64,000 nucleotides of DNA from Cryobacterium sp. PH31-AA6 (GCF_030063195.1 NZ_JASISS010000001.1:241818-305817), one strand, 5' to 3'; shown: positions 1 through 9,742, counted from the stretch's first letter. Notes: generated by a model from the letters alone, not told the origin. Numbers and translations are program-made.

Positions 1-170
1 ACCACGGTCTTGCCGAACGGCCAGAGCGCGTAGACGCCGATGCGTGCCGCCGCGATTCCCCAGGGGATGGTGATGATGAGCACGAACATGATGAGCGCCG
101 CCAGCATGTAGCCGAGGAACAGCCAGACCCCCGAGAGCACGAGCCAAATGACGTTGAGGAGGGTTTTCAT
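1..170 (-). CDS. yccF: YccF-family membrane protein, N-terminal part (runs off left edge)
   Basis: The minus strand from position 170 reads MKTLLNVIWLVLSGVWLFLG and continues into a second hydrophobic stretch ending near ALWPFGKTV at the window edge. This matches the first of the two repeated hydrophobic units of YccF-type inner-membrane proteins, where LxNxxW opens the unit and a PFG motif closes it. The role of YccF is not established. The gene is cut by the window, so only about 56 codons are visible. Two detached pieces resembling the C-terminal unit of the same family lie further right (10379-10462 and 16511-16717), which is unusual. Confidence 0.75.
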   Translation of the reverse strand, partial: MKTLLNVIWLVLSGVWLFLGYMLAALIMFVLIITIPWGIAAARIGVYALWPFGKTV

Positions 171-320
171 GATGGTGTCATTCTCTCAGATCGCGTTCAT
201 GACCCGCCGAGGCGCTCGTCGATGTCCGTGGAATGCTGCATGATGAATTGGGGTACGTTGCACAGGTCGTGATGTGTTCAGTCGCTCTCAACGCTGTCGA
301 GTCAAGGGGAGGCAAACACC

Positions 321-1961
321 GTGTCCACAGAAGGCCACGCCGCAGCATCCTTCAGCGTGTTCAGCCACCTGAACGCGCAGAACAGCGACGCCTATCGGCG
401 AGTGCTCAGCACCTTTGTGACCGCCAAGGAGCGGTTCCAGGTGCACCTACGCCCCGACGACGTGCTCAGCCAACTGCGGCGCGATTCCGCGGCAAGCGAT
501 GTCCTCGCGTCGGCAGCGGATGCTTTTCGCCCGGCCGACGACCTCACGATCGAGGCCGTGACCGCAGCCCTCGATTCTCTGGTCGACTGGGGCAACCTGC
601 AGGCGTCCCCCGATACCGGGCGGGTCGTGCAGGTAGAGGATTTCTACCGCAAACGCCATCTCTTCCAGCTCAGCCAGGCCGGCGAGGCCGCTGAAGATGC
701 CCTCGAACGATTCGAGGAGATCCTCGGCCGGCACGGGGCGCTGCAGAGCGTCGCCCTCGAAGACATCGCGGTGACCCTGCACCAATTCGTGACGCTGATC
801 GGAGCCGAGGACCTCGACCTCGGCCTGCTGCACCAGACCCTGGCCGCGCTCACCGTACGGTTCACCGAGCTCGCCGACAACGCGAGCGCGTTCATGGCGT
901 CGCTGCAGCGCACCATCGACCTCACCGACTCCGATGAAGAGGCCTTCGTGGCCTACAAATCCCGGCTGGTCGACTACCTTGAACGCTTTATCCAGGACCT
1001 CACCGTGCGGGGCCCGCAGATCGCGAAACTGCTGGACGGAGCCGACAGCAGCTCGGTCGACCGCGCCCTCCACGCCCTGGCCGGCCGCGACGCGAGCGCC
1101 GAAGCGCCCGATCCGGATGACCCCGAGTCTCTGGCCGAGGCGGCGCGGCACTACGCCGCCTGGACGAACCGCTGGGAGGGCCTGCGATCCTGGTTCCTCT
1201 CCAGCGGCGGCCGGGACAGCCAGGCGAAGCTGCTGCGGATGGCGGCCCTCGCCGCAATTCCGGCGCTGCTTGATGCCGTGCGGGCCGTCAATGCCCGCCG
1301 CTCGGGCCGCTCCGACCGGTCCACCGATTACCTGCGCCTCGCCCAGTGGTTCCAGGAGGCGCCCGACGATAGCGACCGGCACCGACTCGCGCGGGCGGCG
1401 TTCGGTCTCTACTCCGCCCGGCATCTCACTGTTGACTCCGCAACCTGGCAGCACTGGACCGACAACGCCGCACTCGTGGGCGCACCCTGGGCGGATGCGC
1501 CCGCCATCGAGATCTCGCCGCAGCTGCGTCGAACGGGCAGTTACGAACGCAAAGGCCGCCCGAACCAGGTCATCGACCGGTCGAATGCCCGTGCCCTGAT
1601 CGCGCTCCAAATGCGGGAACAGGCCGAGCAGATCGCCGCCGCCCGGAAGCGACTCGCTACCGACGGCACCGTCGAGTTGCGCGCGATCGCCGGGCTCGAC
1701 AGCACGGCGTTCGGACTGTTCCTCACTCTGCTCGGAGATGCGCTCGTGGCCCGACCGCGGGGCGGCGGGCCGGTTCGAACCGCCTCGAGCGACGGCACCA
1801 TGAGCATCGAACTGACCGAGCTGCCGGATGCAGCCTTCGTTGCTCTCGAGACCGAACGTGGCACGCTCTGGGGGCCTGACCACCTTGTGCGGATCACGGA
1901 TCTGATGGTGGACGAAGCCGACGAGCCGATTGCCCAGAACGTCTTCGTGGAGGTTTCGTGA
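321..1961 (+). CDS. jetA: Wadjet component JetA (DUF2397/TIGR02677-like)
   Basis: This 546-residue protein starts at GTG 321 behind a strong GGGGAGG ribosome site at about 307-313. By sequence style and position it is the DUF2397 (TIGR02677) member of the four-gene Wadjet set, a kleisin-like subunit that in characterised Wadjet complexes bridges the SMC-like ATPase. The protein is mostly alpha-helical and charged, with no membrane segment or signal peptide; its opening SVFSHLNAQNSDAYRRVLS is typical of the family. The next gene overlaps its stop codon in a GTGA junction at 1958-1961, so the proteins are likely made in fixed ratio. Wadjet complexes recognise and cleave closed circular plasmid DNA. 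The family name rests on recognition of the whole operon more than on this protein alone. Confidence 0.9.
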   Translation: MSTEGHAAASFSVFSHLNAQNSDAYRRVLSTFVTAKERFQVHLRPDDVLSQLRRDSAASDVLASAADAFRPADDLTIEAVTAALDSLVDWGNLQASPDTGRVVQVEDFYRKRHLFQLSQAGEAAEDALERFEEILGRHGALQSVALEDIAVTLHQFVTLIGAEDLDLGLLHQTLAALTVRFTELADNASAFMASLQRTIDLTDSDEEAFVAYKSRLVDYLERFIQDLTVRGPQIAKLLDGADSSSVDRALHALAGRDASAEAPDPDDPESLAEAARHYAAWTNRWEGLRSWFLSSGGRDSQAKLLRMAALAAIPALLDAVRAVNARRSGRSDRSTDYLRLAQWFQEAPDDSDRHRLARAAFGLYSARHLTVDSATWQHWTDNAALVGAPWADAPAIEISPQLRRTGSYERKGRPNQVIDRSNARALIALQMREQAEQIAAARKRLATDGTVELRAIAGLDSTAFGLFLTLLGDALVARPRGGGPVRTASSDGTMSIELTELPDAAFVALETERGTLWGPDHLVRITDLMVDEADEPIAQNVFVEVS

Positions 1962-3124
1962 GCGTCTCCGCGGTTGACGACAAGCAGAGGGCCGCACGCC
2001 TTCTGTTGCGTACCCCTCTGATTCGCTCAGCCGATGAGGAGCGCTACCGCCTGGTCCGGCGACACGCGGGTGACCTGGCGGAGTGGTTCGAGATCAATAC
2101 CGGCTGGGCGCTGCACGTGGACAGTGAAGTGGTGCGACTCGAACGCGAGCCGGCATCCGTGACGGATGCGACGCATCCGTTTGCCGCCCGGCGCGGAGGC
2201 GCGCCGTTTTCGCGCCGCCGCTACGTGTTGTTGATGCTCAGCCTGTCGGTGCTCGAACGCAGCGACAGTCAGATAGCCCTGGGTCGTCTCGCCGAGCAGG
2301 TGATGGTGGTTGCGACGGCTCCCGAGCTCGCGGGCGCGGGCTTCGTCTTCGAGCTGGCCAGCCGCGAAGAGCGCAGCGATCTCGTGGCCGCGGTACAGCT
2401 TCTCCTGGAGTGGGGCGTGCTCGCCCGGGTGGCCGGCGACGAAGCGGACTTCGTTCAGAACACCGGCGACGCTCTCTACGACGTGTCCCGCCGGGTGCTC
2501 TCCGAACTGCTCGTCACCCGGCGCGGGCCGTCGACCGTCGCGGCGACGACCCTGAACGAGCGAATGACGGCGATGCGTGACCGAGGAACCGCCCCGACCG
2601 CAGACCTGCGCAACCTTCGCCTGCGACACAGTCTCACCCGCCGACTACTCGACGACCCGGTGCTCTACCTCGACGAGCTCGACGACGACGAGACCGCCTA
2701 CCTGCGCAGCCAGCGCTCACTGATCTGCCGTCGCATAACTGAGTTCACCGGTCTCGTCGCCGAGATCCGTCTCGAGGGAATCGCTATGGTCGACTTCGAC
2801 GACGATTTCAGCGACGTGCGGATGCCGGAGAAAGGCACCGAAGGGCACGTCACCCTCCTGCTGGCCGAGTTTCTGGCCCGATGCGGGCAGCCGGAAATCG
2901 CCTTCGACGCCCTCGTCGCGCATGTGCGTGCACTCGCCCCCGACTACGCCAAATACTGGCGGAAGGGTGCCGACGAGGACGCGGTCGACCTGGTCGAGAC
3001 CGCACTCGGCCGACTTCTGGCCCTCCGGCTCGTCGTTCGGAACGGGGACAGCATCCGCATCCTGCCCGCGCTCGCCCGATATGCCCTCGCTACACCGACG
3101 ATCATTGGAGCTCGACAGTCGTGA
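1958..3124 (+). CDS. jetB: Wadjet component JetB (DUF2398/TIGR02678-like)
   Basis: The 388-residue product begins at GTG 1958, overlapping the jetA stop by four bases. It is a soluble helical protein of the size expected for DUF2398, the second member of this Wadjet type and a winged-helix KITE-like partner of the kleisin. Around residues 30-55 it carries RLVRRHAGDLAEWFEINTGW, and further on HPFAARRGGAPFSRRRYVLL, both typical of the family start. It overlaps the next gene by four bases (3121-3124). The arrangement JetA-JetB-JetC-JetD without gaps is the hallmark of the system. Confidence 0.9.
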   Translation: MSVSAVDDKQRAARLLLRTPLIRSADEERYRLVRRHAGDLAEWFEINTGWALHVDSEVVRLEREPASVTDATHPFAARRGGAPFSRRRYVLLMLSLSVLERSDSQIALGRLAEQVMVVATAPELAGAGFVFELASREERSDLVAAVQLLLEWGVLARVAGDEADFVQNTGDALYDVSRRVLSELLVTRRGPSTVAATTLNERMTAMRDRGTAPTADLRNLRLRHSLTRRLLDDPVLYLDELDDDETAYLRSQRSLICRRITEFTGLVAEIRLEGIAMVDFDDDFSDVRMPEKGTEGHVTLLLAEFLARCGQPEIAFDALVAHVRALAPDYAKYWRKGADEDAVDLVETALGRLLALRLVVRNGDSIRILPALARYALATPTIIGARQS

Positions 3125-6100
3125 CCCTCGACATCGTTTCATCCCATAGTGCCCGTCAGAGCAGCGCTGAGCATCTGCCGGTCCCGACGAGTGGGCGCTG
3201 GCAGCCCCAGCGGCTGGGCCTCGTCGACCTGTTCTACTACGACAACGAGGAGTTCCCTTTCGTCGACGGCCGGCTGCTGCTGCGGGGCAACAACGGAGCG
3301 GGCAAGTCCAAGGTGCTCGCGCTGACCTTGCCATTCCTCCTCGACGGCGACCTGTCGCCGCAACGGGTCGAACCTGACGGTGACCGGCAGAAGCGCATGG
3401 ACTGGAACCTGCTCCTGGGCGACGAACATCCAAACAGCGAACGGCTCGGCTACAGCTGGCTCGAGTTCGGCCGCATCGACGAAGCCGGGCAGCCGCGGTT
3501 CGTCACGATCGGCGCCGGTCTGAAGGCCGCGCGGGGCCGGGGTGTGACCCGGCACTGGTTCTTCGTGACCGAGGAGCGTGTGGGCGACACTCTCGACCTG
3601 ATCGACGCGAGCCGGCTCGCGCTTGGGCGTGAGCGACTCGCCGAGGCCCTTGGCGACACCGGGCGGGTCTACGACACGAAGGGCGAGTACCGGCAGGCCG
3701 TGGACGCGAAGCTTTTCGGCCTCGGCGAGCGACGCTACGCGGAACTGATCGAGCTGCTGCTGCAGATCCGTGCCCCCCAGCTGTCCAAGAAACCGAGCGA
3801 GGCCGCACTCTCTGAGGCGCTGACCCGCGCCCTGACCCCGGTCAGCGACGACGTCATCAAGTCCGTCGCCGACGGTCTGCGTTCGCTCGACGAGGAACGC
3901 GACGAGGTGCAGCAGCTCGCCGCCGCCCAGAAGGCGGTGCACGGATTCCTGCAGCACTACCGTGGCTACGCGCAGGTGATGCTGAAACGGCAGGCCGTGG
4001 GCCCGCGACGTGAACAATCCGAGCATGACCGGTTCGGGCGCGCGATCCTCGAGGTGAACGCGGAACTCGAGCGTCTCCGGGGCTCCCTCGCCGCGGTCAG
4101 CGCGGCCAGCGGCGAGCTCCGTATCGAGCACAGCGCCCTCGAGGCCGAGCAGGAGGCGCTGCGCGACAGCGTGCACGCTGAGAGCGAGCGCCTGCTTGAG
4201 CTGGCGGATGCCGCAGCTCTGGCGGCAGGAGAACGCTCGGATTCCGCCAAGGCGGGTCTGGATCGCGCCACGTCCGCGCTGGGCGTTGTCGAGACCGAGG
4301 CCGTGGAGGACCGCACCGCGGTCACAGTAGGCGAGGTCCGGTTGCGCGAGGCGAGTTCCGCGGCGATCGCGGCCGCCGTCGGCGCCGGGATCGTGCACGG
4401 CCCGCTGTCCGTGCAGCCCCTTCCCGACGATGGCTTCGAGGCCGGGCTCGTTCACGAACGCACCGAGACGGCTGCCCGCGTGACCCGCCTACGCGAGTCG
4501 CTCGAGCGGGTCTCCGCGCTGATCGCTGTGCTGGAACAGTCGGAGGCGCGGGGCAGCGCGGCGGCCCAGCGCGAGGCCGAAACCGAGACACGCCTCGCTG
4601 AGGCGATCGACGACCGTGCCGTCACCGATGCCGAGGTCGAGATCGTCGTCGACGCCTACATCTCGGAGGTCGAGATCGTCCTGGCCGGGCTCACCGAACT
4701 CGCCGTCTCGGACGACGCGTTCGGTCGGTTCACCGACTGGGTGCGCCCCCGCACGGCCGAGAACCCGGCCAGTGTCGCCCTGCGGCAGGATGCGCAGCGT
4801 CTGCAGGCCGAGCTGGAACGGCAGCGTGCCGTTGCGCGGCACCGTCTGGGCGAACTCGCGACCCGTCGTGATGCGCTGAGCGCGGAGATCGCCGGGCTCG
4901 AGCAGGGGCAGTCGGTCGAGCCGACCCTGCCCCATACCCGTGGCATCGCACCCAAGGGGTCGATTCCGCTCTGGCGCGCGGTGAGCTTCCGCGATGAGGT
5001 CAGCGCCGGGCACCGGGCCGGTCTTGAGGCGGCGCTCGAGGGCAGCGGGCTGCTCACTGCGCTGGTGTTGCCTGACGGGGATGTGCGCCAACCCGGCGAC
5101 GGACAGCTGTTGTTGCGCGGGTCGCGTGACGCGGCATCCGCTCGCACGCTGGCGTCGGTGCTCATGGCAGAGCCGCCGGCGGGGTGCCTTGTGACGGCGG
5201 AGACCATCGAAGCGGTGCTGCGAGGCATCTCCGTTGTCGACGGTGCTGCTGGGAATGAGTCTGAAGGTGACTCCTCGTCGGTGTGGGTGGGGCTCACCGG
5301 GCGGTATCGCCTGGGTTCCGCGCTCGGAGCCTGGTCGGTCGACACGGCGCGGTTTGTCGGCGAGAGCGCCCGGGAAGCGGCCAGAGCACGCCGGTTGCAC
5401 GAGGCTCAAGCAGAAATCGACTCGATCTCCGCCGAGCAACGCGATCTCAACACCGACCTCGAGCGGATCGCTGCCCGGGCCGCGGTCGTGGAGCGCGAGC
5501 AGGCCTCGGTGCCGCATCCGACGGCGCTCGAGGCTGCGGATCGGGCCGCCGTGAGGGCCGCCGACCACGTCGTCCAACGCACGATCGAACGAGAAGAGGC
5601 GCGCGGCCGGACCGCCGTAGCACAGCGAGAACTCTCCGAGGCCACGGCCGAACTGGCCGAGGATGCCACGACGCTCAGACTTCCCACGGATCCTGATGCG
5701 ATCCGCGGGCTCAGCACAGCGCTGTCCGAATACGAACGACGCGTCGAGGTGCGGTGGAACGAAGCCGAGCGGTGGGTGTCCGCGGTGCGACTGCTGGTGC
5801 GTGCCGAGGCTCGGCTCGCCGACTCCCTCGTCGAACGGGACCGTATCGCAGCCGAACGCGAAGCTGCCGACGCCGAACACACTCGCAGCCGCAGCTACCT
5901 CGAGACACTCCGCGGGCAACTCGGTGCCGACGTGCAGGGCTACCGTGAGCGGGTGGCCTCGGCGGTCGCGAGACTGAAAACGATCAGTGCCGAGCTGCGT
6001 CGCCTCGGCGAGAACGCACGACGGGACGGCGAGAAGCAGGCCGGTCTCGGGGAGCGGCTGCGCGGAATTCGTGCAGACCAGGACCGCGTGCATGCGAACC

Positions 6101-7281
6101 GGGTCGCCGCTGTCGCCGCGCTGCAGCGCACCACCGCGCTCGGCCTGGTGCAGGTCGCAGACCTGGCCTCGCTCGTCGGGAGCATCGTGGTCGGGCCGGA
6201 CGCGGCCGGAGACGGGGATTGGACCGTGACCCGCGGGGTGCAATTCGCCCGCGCCATCGAAGCGGCACTGCCCAATCTTGACGCCTCCGACGAGCGGTAT
6301 ACCCGGCTGCAGTCGCAGGTGTTCACCGAGTTCGCCGACCTGCAACGTTCGCTCGGCCGCCATGGCCACGAGGCGGCGTACCACCCGAATGACGACGGGG
6401 TGCGCGTTGTCGTAACATTCCGGGGCCGGGAGATGCTGCTCGTGGAACTCGCTGACCAGCTCGGCGGGCAGATCGAACAGCACCTGCGCCTGCTCAGCGC
6501 CAAGGAGCGCGAGATCATCCAGTCGCACCTCGTCACCGAGGTGGGCGCGCAGCTGTCGGAACTGATCGGGGATGCGGACCGGCAGATCGTGCAACTGAAT
6601 GAGGAGCTCCGTGCCCGGCCGACCACGACCGGCATGATCTTGCGGGTGCTCTGGAAGCCCCGCCCCGATGGCCCGGCAGGCCTGGTCGAGGCCCGGCGTC
6701 TGCTCGCGACGACCGCCGATGTCTGGGACGAAATGGACCGCGCGGCGCTCGGCGACTTCCTGCAGGCGCGCATCGCGGAAGTGAGGGATGCCGACGAGGC
6801 AGGGAACTGGTACGACCACCTCGGCGAGGCCCTCGACTACCGCCGGTGGCACCGTTTCACCGTCGAGCGCCAGCAGAGCGGGGTCTGGAAGACGGCGACC
6901 GGGCCGGCGTCGGGCGGGGAACGGGTTCTCGCCGCAAGCATCCCGCTTTTCGCTGCCGCGTCTTCGCACTATCGCACCGCCACCAATCCGCACGCCCCGC
7001 GGATGATCATGCTCGACGAAGCCTTCGCGGGTGTCGACGACAATTCGCGGGCGAGCTGCCTGGGCCTGCTCGCCGAATTCGACCTCGACGTGGTGATGAC
7101 GAGCGAGCGGGAGTGGGGCTGCTACGCCGAGGTCCCCGGCCTGGGTATTTCCCAGCTGACCCGCTTCGACGGGACCGATGCCGTGCACGTGCAACGGTGG
7201 CGTTGGGACGGGCGGCGGCGGACGGCCGTAGCCGAAGACGATACGGCCGCGGGCGGGGCGGCAGGTGGGGGTTTGTGGTGA
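3121..7281 (+). CDS. jetC: Wadjet component JetC, SMC/SbcC-like ATPase (TIGR02680-like)
   Basis: Starting at GTG 3121 in a four-base overlap with jetB, this encodes about 1386 residues, an SMC-like ATPase that forms the DNA-loop-extruding motor of Wadjet. A Walker A loop (GNNGAGKSK) lies near residues 56-64, preceded by a strand typical of SMC heads. About 1000 residues rich in Ala, Glu, Arg and Leu follow, with coiled-coil character and a central break near residues 600-740 that may be a hinge. The C-terminal head has an ABC signature (SGGERV) near residue 1263 and a Walker B (RMIMLDEAFAGVDD) near residue 1295. An open frame extends upstream to 2881, but the coupled GTG start fits operon logic and the N-terminal domain boundary. 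Confidence 0.93.
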   Translation: MTLDIVSSHSARQSSAEHLPVPTSGRWQPQRLGLVDLFYYDNEEFPFVDGRLLLRGNNGAGKSKVLALTLPFLLDGDLSPQRVEPDGDRQKRMDWNLLLGDEHPNSERLGYSWLEFGRIDEAGQPRFVTIGAGLKAARGRGVTRHWFFVTEERVGDTLDLIDASRLALGRERLAEALGDTGRVYDTKGEYRQAVDAKLFGLGERRYAELIELLLQIRAPQLSKKPSEAALSEALTRALTPVSDDVIKSVADGLRSLDEERDEVQQLAAAQKAVHGFLQHYRGYAQVMLKRQAVGPRREQSEHDRFGRAILEVNAELERLRGSLAAVSAASGELRIEHSALEAEQEALRDSVHAESERLLELADAAALAAGERSDSAKAGLDRATSALGVVETEAVEDRTAVTVGEVRLREASSAAIAAAVGAGIVHGPLSVQPLPDDGFEAGLVHERTETAARVTRLRESLERVSALIAVLEQSEARGSAAAQREAETETRLAEAIDDRAVTDAEVEIVVDAYISEVEIVLAGLTELAVSDDAFGRFTDWVRPRTAENPASVALRQDAQRLQAELERQRAVARHRLGELATRRDALSAEIAGLEQGQSVEPTLPHTRGIAPKGSIPLWRAVSFRDEVSAGHRAGLEAALEGSGLLTALVLPDGDVRQPGDGQLLLRGSRDAASARTLASVLMAEPPAGCLVTAETIEAVLRGISVVDGAAGNESEGDSSSVWVGLTGRYRLGSALGAWSVDTARFVGESAREAARARRLHEAQAEIDSISAEQRDLNTDLERIAARAAVVEREQASVPHPTALEAADRAAVRAADHVVQRTIEREEARGRTAVAQRELSEATAELAEDATTLRLPTDPDAIRGLSTALSEYERRVEVRWNEAERWVSAVRLLVRAEARLADSLVERDRIAAEREAADAEHTRSRSYLETLRGQLGADVQGYRERVASAVARLKTISAELRRLGENARRDGEKQAGLGERLRGIRADQDRVHANRVAAVAALQRTTALGLVQVADLASLVGSIVVGPDAAGDGDWTVTRGVQFARAIEAALPNLDASDERYTRLQSQVFTEFADLQRSLGRHGHEAAYHPNDDGVRVVVTFRGREMLLVELADQLGGQIEQHLRLLSAKEREIIQSHLVTEVGAQLSELIGDADRQIVQLNEELRARPTTTGMILRVLWKPRPDGPAGLVEARRLLATTADVWDEMDRAALGDFLQARIAEVRDADEAGNWYDHLGEALDYRRWHRFTVERQQSGVWKTATGPASGGERVLAASIPLFAAASSHYRTATNPHAPRMIMLDEAFAGVDDNSRASCLGLLAEFDLDVVMTSEREWGCYAEVPGLGISQLTRFDGTDAVHVQRWRWDGRRRTAVAEDDTAAGGAAGGGLW

Positions 7282-8540
7282 GGGGCTCCGAGGGAGACGA
7301 TATCGAGGCTCTCTCGCGCATCCGGCGCCTGTTCGGCACTCCCGAGATGGCGTGGCTGCTGACGAGAATGCGCTCGCGGCTCGAGCAGAAGGGCACTCTC
7401 GAGGGAACCGTGACCAAGCAGGGAGCGAGCGCGTCCGAGCGGATGGCGGCGGCCCGGCTCTTCGGTCGGCCTGTGCGCTCGGGCTCGTCGGCGTCGGTGT
7501 CTCTCGACCAGCTCGACGAGATGCTGCGCCGTGATGCCTGGCCCTCCGGCCTTTCCTCCGCGGTCATCGCGCTCGTCGGTCCCATCGTTGGTCCCGATGT
7601 ACGCCGTGCGGAACGCTCCAGCTGGCAGGAGGTGGCGGACACCCTGCGCGTGATCGCCATCGAACGGCCTGAGCTTTCGGCGTGGGTCGATACCGTGAAC
7701 CGGTCGGGAGCGCTTCGGCGAGCAACGGCATCCGCTTCGGCAGCCCAGACGATGACGCTCCAGCTCGGTGTGCTCGCTCGAGCACTACCTGCGGAAGGCG
7801 ATGCCCTTGGTGTGCTCGCGGCGCGCCTGTTCGGGGACGCCCATGCCCTCGACCCGAAGACGGCGCTCGGCTCGATGGCAGTCGGGCTCGCGGCGGCCCT
7901 GACCGGGCATCCTGCAGGCAACGGATCGCGATGGCGGCGCGACGCCTGGCAACTCTCGGGTGTCGTGGTGGACGAGCTGTCATCGACTGTTCTGACACTG
8001 GGGTTGCCGGGCGGGTTGTCGTCGCCGACGGCCCGTGCCCTGGCGGCGCTCGGTGAGGCAGGTCAACCCGCGGTGCTGACCTATCGGCAGTTGGCCGCGG
8101 ATGACATCGGCCGTGCCCCGTCACGCGTGTCGGTGTGTGAGAATCCGGCCGTAATCGCGGCGGCGGCCGACCGCTTCGGTGTCGGAGCCGGTGCGGTGCC
8201 GCTCGTGTGTGTGAACGGGCAGCCGGGGGCCGCGGTGATCCGTATGCTGACCCAGCTCGTCGCTGGCGGCGCGCGCCTGCGTTACCACGGCGACTTCGAC
8301 GCGGGCGGGGTGGGGATTGCCCGCACGGTCGCTCGCAGCGTGCCGTGGACGCCGTGGCGCCTCCGCGAGGCGGACTACCGCGCCGCGTGTGAGTCGAGTC
8401 TCGCAACATCAGTTTTCTCGGGCGCGGTCGGCGATACCCCGTGGGATGAAGGGCTCTCCGGAGCAATGGAGGAGCTGCGGCTTCGGGTCGAGGAAGAGTC
8501 AGTTCTTTCGGATCTGCTTGACGACCTCCGAGTGGAATAA
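7278..8540 (+). CDS. jetD: Wadjet component JetD, TOPRIM nuclease subunit (DUF2399/TIGR02679-like)
   Basis: The start chosen is GTG 7278, overlapping the jetC stop by four bases and giving 420 residues; the longer open frame running back to 6846 is out-of-frame jetC sequence. The C-terminal third holds a TOPRIM-like fold: an acidic strand CENPAVI near residue 287 and the metal-binding GDFDAGG near residue 337, matching the DUF2399 family related to topoisomerase VI subunit A. In Wadjet, JetD is the endonuclease that cuts plasmid DNA once the motor has extruded a loop. The catalytic acidic residues look intact, so the operon is probably functional. It is the last gene; an inverted repeat follows after about 40 bases. 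Confidence 0.92.
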   Translation: MRGSEGDDIEALSRIRRLFGTPEMAWLLTRMRSRLEQKGTLEGTVTKQGASASERMAAARLFGRPVRSGSSASVSLDQLDEMLRRDAWPSGLSSAVIALVGPIVGPDVRRAERSSWQEVADTLRVIAIERPELSAWVDTVNRSGALRRATASASAAQTMTLQLGVLARALPAEGDALGVLAARLFGDAHALDPKTALGSMAVGLAAALTGHPAGNGSRWRRDAWQLSGVVVDELSSTVLTLGLPGGLSSPTARALAALGEAGQPAVLTYRQLAADDIGRAPSRVSVCENPAVIAAAADRFGVGAGAVPLVCVNGQPGAAVIRMLTQLVAGGARLRYHGDFDAGGVGIARTVARSVPWTPWRLREADYRAACESSLATSVFSGAVGDTPWDEGLSGAMEELRLRVEEESVLSDLLDDLRVE

Positions 8541-8582
8541 CCCCGCCCGCCATCCATCCATCCATAGTTCATAGCGGTAGGT

Positions 8583-8674
8583 GCATAACTCCTGCAAATT
8601 CAGGACCTCGGGGGATCTTCCCGCGTAATCACGCGGGAGTATCGGAGAGCGCCTCGAAATTGCAGGAGTTATGC
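8583..8674. repeat. 92-nt inverted-repeat element with internal hairpin
   Basis: A perfect 15-base inverted repeat lies at 8583-8597 (gcataactcctgcaa) and 8660-8674. Between the arms sits a second hairpin, cccgcg-taatca-cgcggg, at about 8619-8636. The right arm enters the 3' end of the minus-strand EamA gene: the TTA at 8669-8671 is that gene's stop codon. The element could act as a bidirectional terminator between jetD and the exporter, but the nested structure and perfect ends also fit a small non-autonomous mobile element. A short ccat repeat (four units) precedes it at about 8551-8566. Confidence 0.75.
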
Positions 8675-9742
8675 GCGGTAGTGGCGGTGGTCACCCGGTC
8701 GCCGCACAGCTGAGGGACGTCGAACGCGCCAACTGGGCTCGAGAACTCTCTTCCCGAGCAACGGCCCGGTTGTCGCCCCGAGCGGCGGCGCGTGGGAGGC
8801 CTCGGCGATGAGTGTGGGGAGGGCGGGGATGTCGTCGGCCGAGCCGGCGGCGCGCACGGCCGCGATCCCGCCCAGGATCAGTGCTCCGCCGAGCAGCTGA
8901 AGGGGCGTGAGCGCTTCGCCGAGGAGAATCCAGGCGAAGAGGGCCGCGAAGACGACCTCGAGCAGGGAGACGAAGGAGACCAGCCGCGACCCGAGCGCCT
9001 CGGCCGCGGTGATGCCGGCGACGTAGGCGATCGAGGTGCTGACCACGGCGACGATGATCAGGGGAACCCACCATGGCAGCTCGACGCCCGCGAGCGGGAG
9101 GTCGCCGAGGGTGGCGGTGAAGGGGAGCAGGCCGGTGAGGCCGAGCAGGCCGAGCACGAGGCCGCCGAGCACGAGGCCGAAGGCCGCAAACGCCACCGGC
9201 GGCAGCCCGTCGCTGGGGCGGGCCGCGACCACGAAGTAGATCGCGCAGCCGACCATGGCGAGGAACGCGAAGGTGAGGCCGGCCGGGTCGGCGGCGCGCA
9301 CGGCACCCGGCCCGATCACGAGCAGAAGGCCGCCCACGGCGAAGACCGAGCCGACCAGCACCAGGGCGCGCGGGATGCGCCGGCTCATCGCCCAGACGAC
9401 GCCGACCAGGAGCAGCGGGGCGAGCAACTCGATGAGCAGCGCCGTGGAGACGGGAATGGTCTGGATCGCGGCAAAGTAGAAGAGCTGGGTGACGACGACA
9501 CCGACGATGGCCATCAGGCTCACCCGCCACCGCGCCCGCCACAGGGCAGACCAGCGGCCGCGCAGCGACACGAGCGCGACCGGGAGCAACACGAGCCCAC
9601 CCACGACGACGCGCGCGGTGACCGCGGCAGACGGGGACCAGCCCGACTCCAGCAGCGGCTTGATGAACGCGCCGGAGGTGCCGAACGAGACAGACCCGAT
9701 GACGGCCACAACCAGGCCGGAAGACGTCGACGAGATTTTCAC
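8669..9742 (-). CDS. EamA/DMT-family transporter
   Basis: This 357-residue integral membrane protein shows about ten hydrophobic segments in two five-helix EamA repeats, beginning with VVAVIGSVSFGTSGAFIKPL. It is a drug/metabolite transporter superfamily member; such proteins export amino acids, purines or drugs, and the substrate cannot be told from sequence. The last 30-50 residues (ASHAPPLGATTGPL onward) are hydrophilic and look unlike the family, and the stop codon lies inside the inverted-repeat element at 8583-8674, so the C-terminus may have been altered by insertion. It is divergent from the CGNR regulator at 9827, with about 84 bases between, suggesting control by that regulator. Confidence 0.85.
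   Translation of the reverse strand: MKISSTSSGLVVAVIGSVSFGTSGAFIKPLLESGWSPSAAVTARVVVGGLVLLPVALVSLRGRWSALWRARWRVSLMAIVGVVVTQLFYFAAIQTIPVSTALLIELLAPLLLVGVVWAMSRRIPRALVLVGSVFAVGGLLLVIGPGAVRAADPAGLTFAFLAMVGCAIYFVVAARPSDGLPPVAFAAFGLVLGGLVLGLLGLTGLLPFTATLGDLPLAGVELPWWVPLIIVAVVSTSIAYVAGITAAEALGSRLVSFVSLLEVVFAALFAWILLGEALTPLQLLGGALILGGIAAVRAAGSADDIPALPTLIAEASHAPPLGATTGPLLGKRVLEPSWRVRRPSAVRRPGDHRHYRA

Noticed and set aside
7007..7921. Minus-strand open frame across the jetC-jetD junction
   Set aside because: Ser/Arg-rich shadow of two well-supported genes.
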